Positions 27,962-42,900 of a DNA stretch of 64,000 nt are shown here, one piece after another (positions within the stretch are counted from its first letter, which is position 1; every line of letters begins with the position of its first letter). Source of the stretch: Sinonovacula constricta (lineage: Eukaryota; Mollusca; Bivalvia; Cardiida; Solecurtidae); assembly GCA_007844125.1 (NCBI GenBank), contig CM017563.1:35839921-35903920 (forward strand), read 5' to 3'. The position numbers and the translations under genes are program-made. The notes under the pieces were generated by a model, which searched no databases, was not told the origin of the DNA, and saw only the letters and a list, made by a program, of their open reading frames with translations.

Positions 27962-30900
27962 CTGTTTATTGGGTTTATCATCCCATCAACAGTATTTCAG
28001 TTATCTGGAGATATAGTGCTGCCTTCACTGTGTATAGCATGCCATGAACATCTGGTATGATACAAGTCTCATTATCCTGATACCGGGTCAACCAGTTGTA
28101 AAACTTCCCTTACATGTGCTTGAGTGTTAGCGAGCAAGCTATATCACTACCATTTTTAACAACATTGGTTGTATTTTACAAAAGAGATGCTACCCTATCT
28201 CGATCATGTAAGTAATTCCTTTTAAGAATGACATTAACAACAGAACATGATCTTTGATAAACTTCACAGAATGTCTGTTCAACTGAGAGCTAAGTTCATT
28301 TCTGTCATTTTATAGGCGATAAACACCAGAATCTTCATTAAACAGAAAGAAATGACAACTACAAAAATTCAACAGAAACAATATTATATTGATTATGGAA
28401 AACCATGGTTTTTATTTTCCCTAAATTTGTTATTCAATCCGTTGCTATAGCAACTAATGTTTTTTAGAAGACAACTGAATAACACTGAAATACTCTAAGT
28501 TAATAACATGCTGATGATACTATACAGTACAAGTCATGAATAATGGATGATATAGCAAAAAATGCTGAATGATCACATAGATCAAAACAATTAATAAAGT
28601 GACAAAAATGACAGACCTTTTCCTCTCTGTTCGCATTCCCTGAGAAATATATGATTGGTTTCATTATTTCTGGGACCAGCTAAGTAAATTAACACACTAC
28701 TTCGCCATGCATTTAACTTAAGCTACAGCCATAATAATTTAAGTATCAATAAGATTAAGAGTGGTAACTTAGGCGTCAGTGTTGTTTTTGCTAATGTAAT
28801 ATAACATTAATGATGTATCCTGTAAGTGCATTTTTTCTCATGATAAATGATATCTTTTTTAATTACAGGCCTGAATCAGCAAGTAACTATTTTAAATCAC
28901 ATGTAAAACAACTAACATTGGGCAGGAGGGTGCAACATTAAAGGCTGATGCCCGGCTATTTTGGTCGCGGTTGTTTTGGTTGTTACTCATCAGCCCTACT
29001 CATCAGCCTGGGTTTAGGTCCAGATTGGGGCGAGAACTTTTATGTTGGGAGTTCTTCCAGCTAACCAGCGATGCGCCAGTGGTTCTACCAAGACAAAAGT
29101 CTCAGATATCTTCCTCTACCAATAAATAGCTTGACACTGCCAATATGGCCATAAAGCAGCGCCCGTGGTGTAGGGGTAGGGTCGCCGATTTGCAACTCCT
29201 CTGACTGCTTAGCGTCTCACCCGTGTGGGTATGAGTCCATTTCGGGGCGAAGGACTTAATGAGTGAAGGTCTTCCAGCTGACTTGCGGTGCACAGGTGGT
29301 TCTACCCAGACTTTTGTTTTGGGTCTTCCTCCACCAAAAAGTTGGATGTTGCTATAATGATCATAACTGGTCACTGCAATGTATTTCAAAAACAAAACAC
29401 TTAATGAGAAAAGTAAAGCATAACACCCCACATGTATTTACAAATATGTATTTTCCATCCAAGCCACGCTGTGTACAGTTAGCTATTTTTATGCTATGTA
29501 AGAAAACCACATTACCACTGGCTTTGAGATCACATGGTGATCCAGGCAATCAGCCCTGATGATGATATCGAATTTTAGCAGAAATCCTCAACATGCTTAT
29601 ATAAAGATTGGGAAATAACAGACATTCAACAAGATATATCTCACAAAATGTACTGTTTTACAATTGATATAATTGATATAATGTTATAAACAGCCTTTAC
29701 TTAGACTTCAGTAGAAGATCATGCAGCAATTCCCTTAGAATGATGTTACATATATTGGATATAGGCAAACTATCGTATACCACCTCAATGATATTTTTTG
29801 GAGTGCAATTTGCGATTTTAGCGCATATTTTTCAAGAAAAATGCATAATTTTAATACATCTGCGCTTAAAAAATGCAATCGATAAACTAACAATCATAAT
29901 GTCCGAAAAATTGCATTTCCATAATACATCATCTTTCAGCAATTACTACGAGGCAAAAATTGTCTGGAACACCGCTACGTCACGAGCCCTTGTTTCCCAT
30001 TTATATTGGCAGTATAATATGATGATGGTAACCAGATCGATCTCCTGCCATTTCATTTTTCATTTTTGAGACGCTAAGGTCATGCCTCCTTAAAAGAAAC
30101 TTGTCTGTCGTCTGATCAGCGACTTATAAGAAAATAAGATATAATGTTTTTGTACAATGAATGTACATTGTTATTTGTTTTTATGCGCAAAAATAAAACT
30201 TTTGTCAAGGATAACTAAAAAAACTCATTAATTTTTAAAAAAATCTCATTATTTTCAAATATGTGCACTTTTTTCATCTTATACTTTTCAAATGAAAAAA
30301 TATAGCTGCCACCTTTACGAGGCTGAGATATTGTACAATTATCCAGACAAGGCAAAATTAGTTGCCTACTGACTGTTCATAATAGCTTTTTTAAAATCAC
30401 TCCATGAAAAGTGATTAACTGTTATCTTACTAGCATGTGTAGCCAGGTGATAGGATGAGAATGGGCACGTGGTTCAGTTATCCCAGTCAGGAGAGCATTC
30501 GCCCTGTTTGCAAAGGGTCTTAGGTTTGAATCCCGGTCTAGCTGCATATTTTTCTCCCTATGTTACAATGGTGCTCAATGTAAATGACCCATGGTCATAA
30601 CTGTACAATTGCTTGAGTGTGCTTTTGAAATGCTTGCAGACCAGGTGGTCTGTAGAAATTTGAAGATAAATTTTAAGATGCCCAAAGGGTATGTAGCCGG
30701 GTGATAGGGAAAATGTTTGTAAGTGGTTGAGCAATCACCCTGTTGGCTAAGGGTCCTGGGTTCGAGTACAGAGCTGGCTGCACACTTTTCTCCCTTTTTT
30801 ACACATATAATGACTGTTTTAGGCAAAAAGGTGTAGATCCAGCTCACCAGGAGCTATCTAACTAGGATGAACACTATTTGCTGCTAAGACTAGTAACAGA

Positions 30901-33900
30901 AATGCCCATGTCTATACCAGCATCTATACATGAAAAATTTAATAAATAACTAAAATTTGAGCTCATGTAATTTGCAAATATAACGCAATAAGGGTTCCAT
31001 GCAGGTGGAAAGCAGCATCTTGCTAAGGAAGTTTGTACTTACCTATAGCAAAGCAGGCTACAATGGTTCCCTACAAGAAATGAAAACATGCCTTATGTAA
31101 CCACACCATGCAGGGGAACCAGCCACAAACTGGGAAAAAGCAAGCACTTACAGCATGAACACATTGTATTTTCATTTTTACGTTTTTATGATGACTTTTA
31201 ATAGCAATTTTGGAAATTAAAAAACTCCTTCAGTATATTTAAAAAATAGAGAGGTCCATTATTACTAACCTTTCTACATAATTTGTAATGTCAAACAAAG
31301 CAAAAACCTATGCACACAAAGACTGAATGCCCAGTCAAATAACAGGCTACACTCACCCCTTATTTTGCGTAAAAGCAGGTGAGTGACAATGCATATGCAG
31401 TCCGTTTGAAACATTTGGGGCAAAAATTAAATGGATAATTTTGTATATGCAAGGTGTTCAGATACCTTGCTGGCCAACATGACTCTCAGCATATGCTCAA
31501 AGCAAGTCATGTGTCCACTGTAAAAAATTGGCGCGCTTGGTTTCATTTGGCTTATTGTAGTTTGGAGCTTTGTGTAACTAGGTCTTTGAATAAGTACAAT
31601 TTTTTAATTTTTGTTAGTTTAGTTAGTTTTTGTCCCACCAACAATATTTCAGTTAATTAGTGATGATTGGAATTTTAAAAAATTCAAAAGCATCTTAATG
31701 CTACATATAATGCTTAAGATTTAAAATAGAAAACGAAAGACAAGATAATATCATGAACAGCAAACAAGACTTGCAAGATAAATGGTGATATTACTGAATT
31801 TTTTCTAAGGATAATTGCAACTGCAACAATTAACGGCTGTTGACAATAAACATAATTGTTAAATGAAAATGTGTGTTTACTGCTGTAAAGCTAAGCAGTC
31901 ATTGTCTCAGACAATTTTGACAAAAACATGAACAATTATTACTGAACATTTGTGGCACAATAATTATTAAGCACGACTAAGTAATTTAATATATGGCTGA
32001 ACCTTAGTGGCACAATAATTATTGAATAATTATTGAGCATTCCTTAGTAATTCAATATTTAAATGAACATTAGAGGCACAATAATTACTGAGCACTACTA
32101 AGTCATTTAATATATAAATGAACCTTAGTGGCACAATTATTATTGAACTGTACTTAGTAATTGATTAGATATAACATCTAAATCTTGTTTTTCACTGTAA
32201 AGCAATGGCAAGCAATTTGCTATAAAAACATTTCAAATCAGATATATTTTGTAAATGGAACTGGAAGTAAGGTTATTAAGGAGATGAAAGGTAATATTCA
32301 AACAAGTTAAGTAAATATATTTTGTTATTTTTGATAATATAAACTCTTGGACACTTTTTCTGGGATCCATAGAAAGCAAAGACATACTCTGTAAGCCCAC
32401 TAAGTATAATTAAGCAGGCTCTTGTTAACATGGTGATTTGTTGGCAACTTTTGTTAGCAAATGAGGTTAGGGTGTTAATAAAGGTTAAAGATCCTATGCA
32501 GATATATTGTCCCACAGTAGGAATAAAAGTATGATAAATTATTAGGGGTCATTTGTATTGATCAATTTTCCAACCAAGTTTATGGTTTATGGCTCATATG
32601 CTCGAGATATAAATCGTAAACAAAAATCCCACTCAAGGTCACAGTGACTATGACCTTTGTGCCACTGACCCCAAAATCAATAGGGACCAACATGACCAGG
32701 TGTAAGGCTTACAAGCTCAGGCATTCCTCAGATAACTGTAATCTTGGTCTTTCTATCACTGACCTCAAACCAACAGGGATCATCATGCCCAATGTCTATA
32801 CCAAGTATAAAGGATCGTGGATCTGGGCATTCTTCCGACATTGATTGGAAACAAACAATTTATTTAATGTCACTTAACCTTGACCCTTCCAACGCTGACC
32901 CCATGACCACAAGCAATCATCAACTCATCAAAACCATGGGTGGATTTCATCATAAATCTTAAAGATAGATTGAAAAATGTTCTTAAATTTTGGTGTTACG
33001 ATCACTCCTAAATGCATTTCAACAAACTGTTGTAAGTGCGATTGGTAGTAAATCGATAAAAAAAATTAAGAGCAATTTCGCTCTGTGAACGATTTCAGAA
33101 ATATTAATGAGATGCTCTTAAGGAGGAAAACAAATCTTACAAGGAAAAACAATTTATGATGAAATGCACCCAATTAATCTACAAAGTTTTAGGAGTGTAA
33201 GCTCATGTGTATCAATCAGAAACAAAATCAGTTCAAGGACTTGAAAGATGATGGCATTCAAAGTGTATCTTCACGTCATTAATGTTAGTTTTCAGTATGA
33301 CCTTTGGCATTCAATGAATGCCCTGTCACGGATATAGACATTACCACAAAAGGTTTCTCTGCACTTTCTATAACACTACTTCCGAGTACAAAGTGTTCCA
33401 ACAAAGAGCTTCTTTTTGGATTGAAGTGCAGATGCATCAGGGGTCATATTCTTTAAGAATCTTAGAGTTTTTCTAACTTAAATTAAGAAATTTTCTTAAA
33501 TCTAATTTCTTTCCTCAGATATTTCTTTCCTTGGATATAAGAAAATCTTTAAGTTTCTATAAGAAAACCATTTAATGTAAGAAATGTCTTAGTATTTTCA
33601 AGTTTTAAGATAATGTCTTAATTTAAGTAAGTAATAATAACTAAGATTCCTAATGAATACTATCCCAGCTAAGTACAGGGGTTAACACTGAGAGAAAATA
33701 ATCATCCTACTCACCACCACAGAAAATAGAATAATGCTGCCAAGGTTCTCCGAGAAGGTCCTATCATGTAAACTGAATGCAGCTTCAAGAATAATGCTGA
33801 AACAAATGGGATAAAAATTGTTTAAGCACATCATACTTGTGGCAAAGTTGATATTTTGTAGTAATGCTTGTGGCAAAGTTGATATTTTGTAGTAATGCTT

Positions 33901-36900
33901 GTGGCAAAGTTGATATTTTGTAGTAATGCTTGTGGCAAAATTGATTTTTTGTAGTAATGCTTGTGGCAAAATTGGTATTTTGTAATAATGCTTGAAGCAA
34001 AATTGGTATTTTGAAGTAATACTTATGGCAAAATTGGTATTTTGAAGTAATACTTATGGCAAAATTGGTATTTTGAAGTAATACTTGTGGCAAAAATAAT
34101 ATCTAGTAGTAATACTTGTGGCAAATATGATATTTTGTAGAAATGAGAGCACATATTTGTACAAGTATGTTCAACAAGACTATAATATGGTTGGAAACCA
34201 TTTTTTGAAATAAAAAATTTAAATGTACCGGGGTACTTAAGTCTATGGTAACATGTATCAGAAATTACCAAAAATCTGGAGAGAGAAAATGTGGTCTCAC
34301 CAAGAGATATCAGTAGGTATCTTAAAGAAATATAAATGCTATTAAATAGAGTCATGGGCATCTAACAAAGAAGTTAAGAACAACTTACGGGGGAAGTAGG
34401 TACAAGAAGAACTCGTGTGGTTTGAAGAAATCCAAGTTTTCTCCAGCACCAGAAAATCTAAAAATATAAAATAAATACAAAAATCAACACCCATGAATCA
34501 CATATTAAAGTTATACATTATCATGGATTTAATGATAGTCAATAATTACCGGTATATCACAATCATAAATCATGAATCATACAATGTTGCATACCCTTTG
34601 CACATACCAAACTTTGTTGAACATCCATAATGATTTCTCATCGTACGCAAAATAAGTTCTGGAAAAAAATGTCCTATGTTAAATAACTTCACTCTAGAGT
34701 CATGTAGTCAAAAGCAATCATATGCTAAATTAAACTTAGTGTACAGAACCTGACAAATGTACATCAACACTGGGTGCTTGAGCATTTGGAAACCAGTATA
34801 GCTAGACAATGGTTTACTAAGACCCCCACCATGAGAGACGTCAGAGAAGTCATGTGACAGTCTGCTATGGCAGCCCCAAAAAGGCAGACCACCAGTCAAT
34901 TTTTGAAATGTTTAGACATACATATCTGGGTTAAGATATATAAACTAACAAAATATTTCTTCACAGTATCAGTTTTTTTATACAGGCTTTCTCTTTTTTA
35001 TTTCTGTTCTCTGTAATTCTCTTACATCATGTTCTTATGTCCACAATTAAATAATTCTATATAGCTAGAAACTTACAAACAGAAAGAGTGCTGAGGTTTC
35101 ATTAATAAAGAATCTTAGATAATATTTTCTTACTAAAAGTAAGAAAATTCCTAAAATTTAAAAGGTGCTACGAAAGTTCTAGTTTTGTTTTTGTTACATC
35201 GCACCAACACAATTATGGTCATATTAGCAACGTCCAGCTAATTATTGGTGGAGGAAGACCCTAGACTTATGCCTGGGTAGAACCACCAGCGCACTGCAGG
35301 TCTGCGGGAAAACCTCGCCACTTGGAAGTTCTCGTCCCGACCGTAACTAGAACCCATGCAGTGAGGGGCTGAGGAGTAACAATTCAGCGACTAACAGCTT
35401 GGCCACAGGCGCCCCCGAAATTTCTAGGATTTAAAGGTTTTATGAATGAAATATAAGACATTTTCTTATATTTAAGGAAATACTTTTAGACTTAAGGAAA
35501 TTTCTTAGTTTTAGTCAGAAAAATAATCAAAGATTCGTTATTAATATAACCACAGATCCTGATCAGTCAGCTTCCAATAGGAGCTGCACTATTTGTGTTA
35601 GCCTGGTCAATTGGATAATAGCAGGCTGAGAATGAGAACTATATTTGTAATGTGTCAACAATCAGAATATCTTACTCAATGATAGCCCCAAGAACGATTC
35701 CAAGAAGAATGAGGATACAGGACTCCGGAACTTTGGTGGACAGGAAGTCTGCATGATGATAACCTGGAAATATCAACAATAATATTATGAATTATGAAAA
35801 TCATGTTAATTTTATTACTTTTTCTAACCAACTAAGTTACTGCTCACAAATTATAGTAACGTAAAACACACATTGCTAGAGACTGTACCAAAAAGTGCAG
35901 ATCCTGATCAGAAAGCTCACAGTGATCTGATTTTACATGATTTGACTAAGTCTGAGTAATTTTGCTTATCAGACTTTTGGTTAGTATCAGTATAAGTAAC
36001 TAAAATTTAGTCATTTAGGTTCTTTAGTCTCAGATTAATCCTTGGCAAGCTGACCTGGTAGGGAAATTGGTAGAGCGTGGGCTCCAGGTACAGGAGGCCC
36101 AGAGTTCGAACCCTGGCTGCCACATACCAAAGTTGTAAAAAATGGTAGTGGTATATCTTCCTTGCTAACACTCAAGCAAATATAAGGGTAGTTCCACGAC
36201 TGGTTGGCCCAGTGTCATGATATTGTGACTGGGTGTGGTATTATGCCAAGTGTTCACGGCATGCTATACACAGTGAAGGCAGCACTATACCTGTCTAAAG
36301 TGGAGACCGTCTCCAGATAACTGAAATGCTGTTGGTGGGACGATAAACCCAACAAACAATAATCCTTGTCAACTGATCACTTCCTGCGTAGAACACAGGC
36401 AGTATCTAATTAGGACAATGTTTACTGGTGACCAAGGAAAACTTGTTAACATCATTTTCGACTATTTTACTCTTTTTTTTCCCCAGGTTACTACATTAAA
36501 GGTCAAGATTTTTCTATCAACCCCATAGCTTTATTGTTTGTTCTGGGAATTTCAGACCATTTGACATTTGCGGAGCTGGTGACGTTATTTAAATAATTGT
36601 TGATTATTTCACAATCGTTGATAATAGGCGATGCTAACTTTAATAGGATAAGCAACTTGTACAATATATTAATCAGATGTGTGGTACATTCAATGACCCA
36701 AACTTTTCAAATGATCAGTCAGTCATCAAATAAACATGGTGTCAATTTATCCATTACATTTGACAGACATAATATGTCTGAAGAGGGGTGCAGTAATTTT
36801 AACATTGGTTAAGGATATAGTTTATGTTAACATTAAATTAGGGATAAGGGATTAGGGATTAGCCGGCATTTTTGCCGATACTGCGCAGCGACATTTCTAT

Positions 36901-39900
36901 CATTACAGCACAGGGGCACTTATGAGGTGCCCAGGGACTGAACCCGGCCGGTCCATTATACTGACACCGACGAGTCAGGCGTAATGCTGTCCCTGTAGCC
37001 ACTACTACCAACTTTAAAGTCTTTGGTATGACCCGGCCGGGGTTCGAACCCACAACCTCCCGATCCGCAAGCCGACGACATTAAATTAAGCGCATGTCTT
37101 AATATAATTAAAAGATGTGGTATGAAGAGAGATCCAGTCAGAGACTCATCAAACAGGGATTGTGCATTTGATTCTAATTATGGATCTTTATAAAGGAATC
37201 TGACTTTACACAGCAGAATGTGCCAGTTTAGTGCAGGGCTAAGCAAAAACATTTGATTCCAACTATGGACCTTTATATAGGAATCTGACTTTACACAGCA
37301 GAATGTGCCAGTTTAGTGCAGGGCTAAGCAAAAACATTTGATTCCAACTATGGACCTTTATATAGGAACCTGACAATACACAGCAGAATGTGTCAGTTTA
37401 GTGCAGGGCTAAGCAAAAACATTTGATTCCAACTATGGACCTTTATATAAGAACTGACAATACATAGCAGAATGTGTCAGTTTAGTGCAGGGCTAAGCAA
37501 AAACAATTGATTCCAACTATGGACCTTTATATAGGAACCTGACAATACACAGCAGAATGTGCCAGTTTAGTGCAGGGCTAAGAAGAAACATTTGATTCCA
37601 ACTATGGACCTTTATATAAGAACTGACAATACACAGCACTGAGCAGAATGTGCCAGTTTAGAAATAAGTGTCACTGGTTTCATCACTATAAGGCATTCCA
37701 CATATTTAGCATAGTTGTTCCACTTGACTCTGCTATCTACACTATATCTACTGCTATCTTCACTATCACAAGGCAGCTTAGCAGTCAGATATTTGTAACA
37801 CTGACTGAGCATAGGGAATCAGCTGCAGACATTGTTAGCCAGTATGCCAGTAACAAAGCTGCCATCTGCTTCAAATGCAGGCTCCAATTACAAGTGGCCC
37901 TGCATGTTTTTTTTATCATGGGATCGCATCATAACATAACTGTTAAAGAAGAAAGACATACATTTTCTGTTCTAACTCTCCAGCAAATTAAATTAAATAT
38001 AAGTGTAGTCCCAAGACTGGTCGGTCCGGTGTCAAGATAATGTGACTGAGTGTGGGATCATTCCAGGTGTTCTCAGCACTTTAAACAGTTAAGGCAGCAC
38101 TATACTTGCTACTAGTGGACACAGTATTCAAGAACTAAATTAATTTAAGTAGGATAATAAACACAAAATAAACAATAAATAAATAATCAGACATATACAT
38201 CATGATAATAAAGGTACAGATATGTGTATAAAAGTAGATAATGCAGATTTTGCTTTTTATATTTTTTCATACAAGTGAATATATTACGTATAATTGTTAC
38301 ACACAGCACACTGGTTAAGACATTGATAAGGCTTTGTTGTTTCAAGGCTTCTGGTATTGTTTTTTTGAATGTGTTTTTATGTAGGTCAGCTTTAACAAGG
38401 GATCTTTTCATTCAAATTTTATTGATTGATTACTATTTATTTCTTCTTTGTGAAGTTTCTTCATAAGTATTCAACAGTCTTTAGTACATCTACAAGTCTA
38501 TAAATGTCTAGTACATATGTAAGAATTTCCAACACATGACAAAAAATAACATATACTTAAAGACTAGAAGTGCGTTTCATCATAAATCTTATGAATGTTT
38601 TTTTTTCTCTTAAGAATGGTTTACCTTCTTAAGAGCCTTTCATTAACATTCCGAAATCACTCACAGAGCAAAAGTGCCCTTAAGCCTTAAGAGTGCTGTT
38701 GATCAATTTGCTACTGATTGCACTTACAACAGTTTGTTTAAATGCACTTAGGAGTATCGTAAGACCGAAATTAAAGAACGTTTTTCAATTGATCTTACGC
38801 TTTATGATGAGAAGCAACCTTTAAATCTAACAGATTCTTGATGAGTCGACAAACTCCATAATCTGTTATTCTTTTTCTGAAATCTTTCATGTCCCACTGA
38901 ACCTTTGTTGAGTAAAAGTTGGTTGTTCCTGTTCATTATAGAATTTCAATTAATGGACATTGATTGAACATCCATTTCTACCTGTGAAATACAGCTACTT
39001 CCTTTCCTTAGGGGAATCACAGTCATAAATAGTTCTTCAAGGCTAATAGAAAAAAGGTACACTATTGATAAGTGAAGCAGATACAATTCAGAACAGAGTG
39101 GTAAACATGTTTATGGTTTAGTTTGTATGCACGAAGTAAATTTAACATTTTCAGAAAGATTTCATGTTATTGGATGTAAAAGTTTGAAAACAGACTATAC
39201 ATTTTTCATACATGTACGAAAATGTTCAAAGGCAAGCTCATTGACACATAAGTACAATATACACCAGTATACTCATCATTAATGTTTGTGTTTTTCAAAT
39301 AAAATTTCAATTAAAATTCAGCCAGTGACAGGCACCTGTGGCTGAGCGACTGGAGTTGCTGACATGTATCTCCTCAGCGTTCACCATATGGCTCCAATCC
39401 ATTTGGGGCAGATTCTTTTATTTTAAGACCATCAAGCTTTACCGGACCTGGTAGCGCAATCAGTAGAGCGTCGGCTCCAGGAACGGGAGGCCCCGGGTTC
39501 GATCCCAGACTGAGACATACCAAAGTCGTTAAAAATGGTAGTGGTATAGCTCCCTTGCTAACACTCAAGCAAATATAAGGGTAGTTCCACGACTGGTTGG
39601 CCCGGTGTCAGGATAATGTGACTGGGTGTGGTATCATGCCAGGTGTTCACAGCATGCTATACACAGTGAAGGCAGCACTATATCTGCTTTAAGTAGACAC
39701 CGTCTCCAGATAACTGAAATACTGTTGGTGGGACAATAAACCCCCAAAACAAACAAACAAACTAATACTTAAGACTGGGGTCTTCCTCCACGAATATTAA
39801 GCTAGATGTCGCAATTATGACCATAATTGTGTCTATGCGAAGTATGCATATGCAGAATGCATATCGATCTACCTAAACACTGTCTGAGGTCTTCCTCTAA

Positions 39901-42900
39901 TAAAATTATGAAGTAGCTGGACGTATATGATCATAATAGTGTTGCTATGATGTAGCAAAGCAAACCAAAACACAATCATGAATAGAAAAAACATTAATTT
40001 ATTTATTTGGTTTATCATCCCACCAACGGTATTTCAGTTATCTGGAGACGGTGTCCACTTGAAGCAGATGTAGTGCTGCCTTCACTGTATATAGCAGGCC
40101 ATGAACACCCATTCACATCATCCTGACACTGGGCCAACCAGTCGTGCAACTACCCTTATATTTGCTTGAGCGTCAGCATAGAAGCTATACCACTACCATT
40201 TTTAACGACTTTGGTATGTCACGGCCCGGGATCGAACCCGGGACCACCCATACCTGGAGCCGATGCTCTACCAATTGCGCTTCCAGGCCCGGTAAAAAAA
40301 ACCACTTCTTAACAAGTACACATAATCAGCAGCATTATTACAAAAGATAATATCTCAACTATATATTGTGGTTTAAGAACATTTAACTTTTATGCATAAG
40401 ATTGCAAGTAAAACACAACTGGTCAATTGTTCTGTAATTCTCAACATAGAAACTGACAACAATAGTTCCTCCTAACCAATTTTTTTATACAAGGGAATGC
40501 TTTACTCCGAAAAATGCTAATGGAACAAATTACCATTGATTTCCCAAAAGGGAAATGTAAAGGCTAATACTATAATAGATTTCAGAACACACATATACCT
40601 AATTGTGGTTTGTACTTAAATCAGTAGTAATTTCAACTAAAAAGAAAATACCACTAACTGACCAATGTTTGTTTTGCTTTTTTTTTTTTTATTACATCGC
40701 AGCAACCAATTATGATCATTATAGCGATGTCCAGCTATTTGAAGGAGGAAGACCCCAGACAAATGTCTGGGTAGAATCACCAGTGCACCTGCAGTCAGCT
40801 GGAAGACCTTCCCACATTAGGTCCTTTGCCCCAAACGGGACTTGAACCCAGAGAGCTGAAGCAATCAGAGGAGTTACAAGTTGGCGACTTTACCACTACA
40901 CCTGGGTGCTCCCACTGGATAATTTAAAAGCATTTAAATGTTTTTGATTTTTTGACTTATTTTAACTTCCTTTAATTACAGATTTTCTTTTTCAAGAAAA
41001 AACAGACTTTGCAATAAAATAAAAATTATATACTTAAAGACGTGCTGTCACAGAATTCAGAAATACTCAGATTCATAGCTCTGAAGGTCTGATTGGCCAC
41101 AGTAGCATCTGATGAGCTACTTACAGTGCAGTGGGAAGTGGACATTGATACGTATATTAACTGGTGAGGCAGAACTTAAGTGATGAACAAAAAACTTGTA
41201 CACTTTATTTTAAGGATTTATTCGACGAAAAAGCAGACAGGCAGCAGAGCAAGCTAATAATAATCATCATACTTGAATATTTACCAATATTCAAGAAAAA
41301 ATATTTTTTATAATTTTCAATATTTTAAACAAACAAAAAAATTTTGCAAATAATAAAGATTCAATTATCCTTTGAATTTGCCGGGCATGTTTCACAGTTT
41401 AGTAGCTAAATCTGTTTTCATGACTCATGACAACAACTGAGGATTCTGGCTCCTGTTTCTTTGTTCATTCTCAATCATTACAATTAATCAATAAGCATTT
41501 AAAACTGAATTATAGGTAGAATGTTTCAATTTGAAAATAAATTAGATATATAACAATTTCTATAGATTTTGATGAACATGTTTTGGTGTTATTAAATAGA
41601 AAAGATCTGGAAGGTATGAAATTTGAGTAATATAACTCAAAAGCCAAGGGGGTCATAATGGTAGCCGAACCCAATCTTTTTAACTGCACGATGGAACAGA
41701 CTGTAGGTTGTTCTGATCTCTTTATCTGTTGTTGTGAAATAACTCAGTATTTTAAAATTGGCAAGTTGGAACTTGCAAAAGTGTCATCAGTATAGACAGT
41801 GCACTTTTTGGTGGTCTAGTGGTTAAAACGTTGGACTCTGGATCAAAAGGTCCAGGGTTCAAGTCCCAAAACTGACCACATGACTGGTGACACGCTGGAG
41901 CGTGACGCCTAAATATGGAATTCTCACAGAAATTTGCACATGGGGAAGTGTTTTGCATAACTATTTCATAACCATGATAAAATACTGGTCACCATTCGGT
42001 ACATGGAGTTATTTCTTTATTATTATTTATTTAAAATATTTTTGTTTAAAAATGTATGTCACAATTTCTTTTAAATTTGTTTAAATCATTTGCAACACCT
42101 TTGAAGCTTCACATCAAAGGTTGTGTTTTTTTGTTTGTTTTTTTTTGTGTTTTTTTAAACATCACAGCAACCAATTATAATCATTACAGCAACGTTCAGC
42201 TGTTTCGGTAGAGGAAGACAACAGACAAATGTCTGGGTATTCTTGTATTAGTCCTTGAGCAAGACTATTAAATACACACTGCACCAGACTGCGGACACTA
42301 AGAATGTGATTAATGGTTCTACCCAGGACATGCTAATTCAAGAGAAATTAATATAAGTTGAAAGAACTTGTTTCCCAATTGATGATAAATAATTATCTTT
42401 AAACTAAAGTACAGACCTTGACAATCTTTCCATTTTTCGATATACAGTCTCAGATATCACTATTTATATATGGTATAAACTTTCACTTTTTATTGTCAAT
42501 CGAGCATGTAGAATCTGTTTATTTTTAAGCCACAGGACAAATAAAAGTACTATAAATAATAAACAGATAAATATTTCAAAAGAAATACCTTACCTATCTT
42601 ACTTAGACCAGCAAGAATCACAACCAGTCCAAAAATCAATGGGGTCTTGACATGTTCAAAGTTAATGGACACCACATGAATCTTGTCCTCTGCATGACCC
42701 TCTCCATGACCTTCACTGTGACTTTGGTCAGAGGTTGAATGATTCCCAGTATCACTATCGTTTCCCAATGCAGGTTTGTGATTGGCTGTAACTTGAGTGG
42801 TGTACTTAGGTCCCAGGTTTGGACTGGGTTCATCCACACCTTGAATGTCACACACTGCTTGACCAACAAAGGTCAAGGACAAGTATAATAACATGACTGT

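Noticed and set aside
26528..28060. Frames with long (IY)n runs
   Set aside because: Translation of (TA)n microsatellites.
29740..30069. 109-codon frame as a possible small gene
   Set aside because: Begins in a MITE-A terminus; no splice sites, no biased composition, no recognisable motif.
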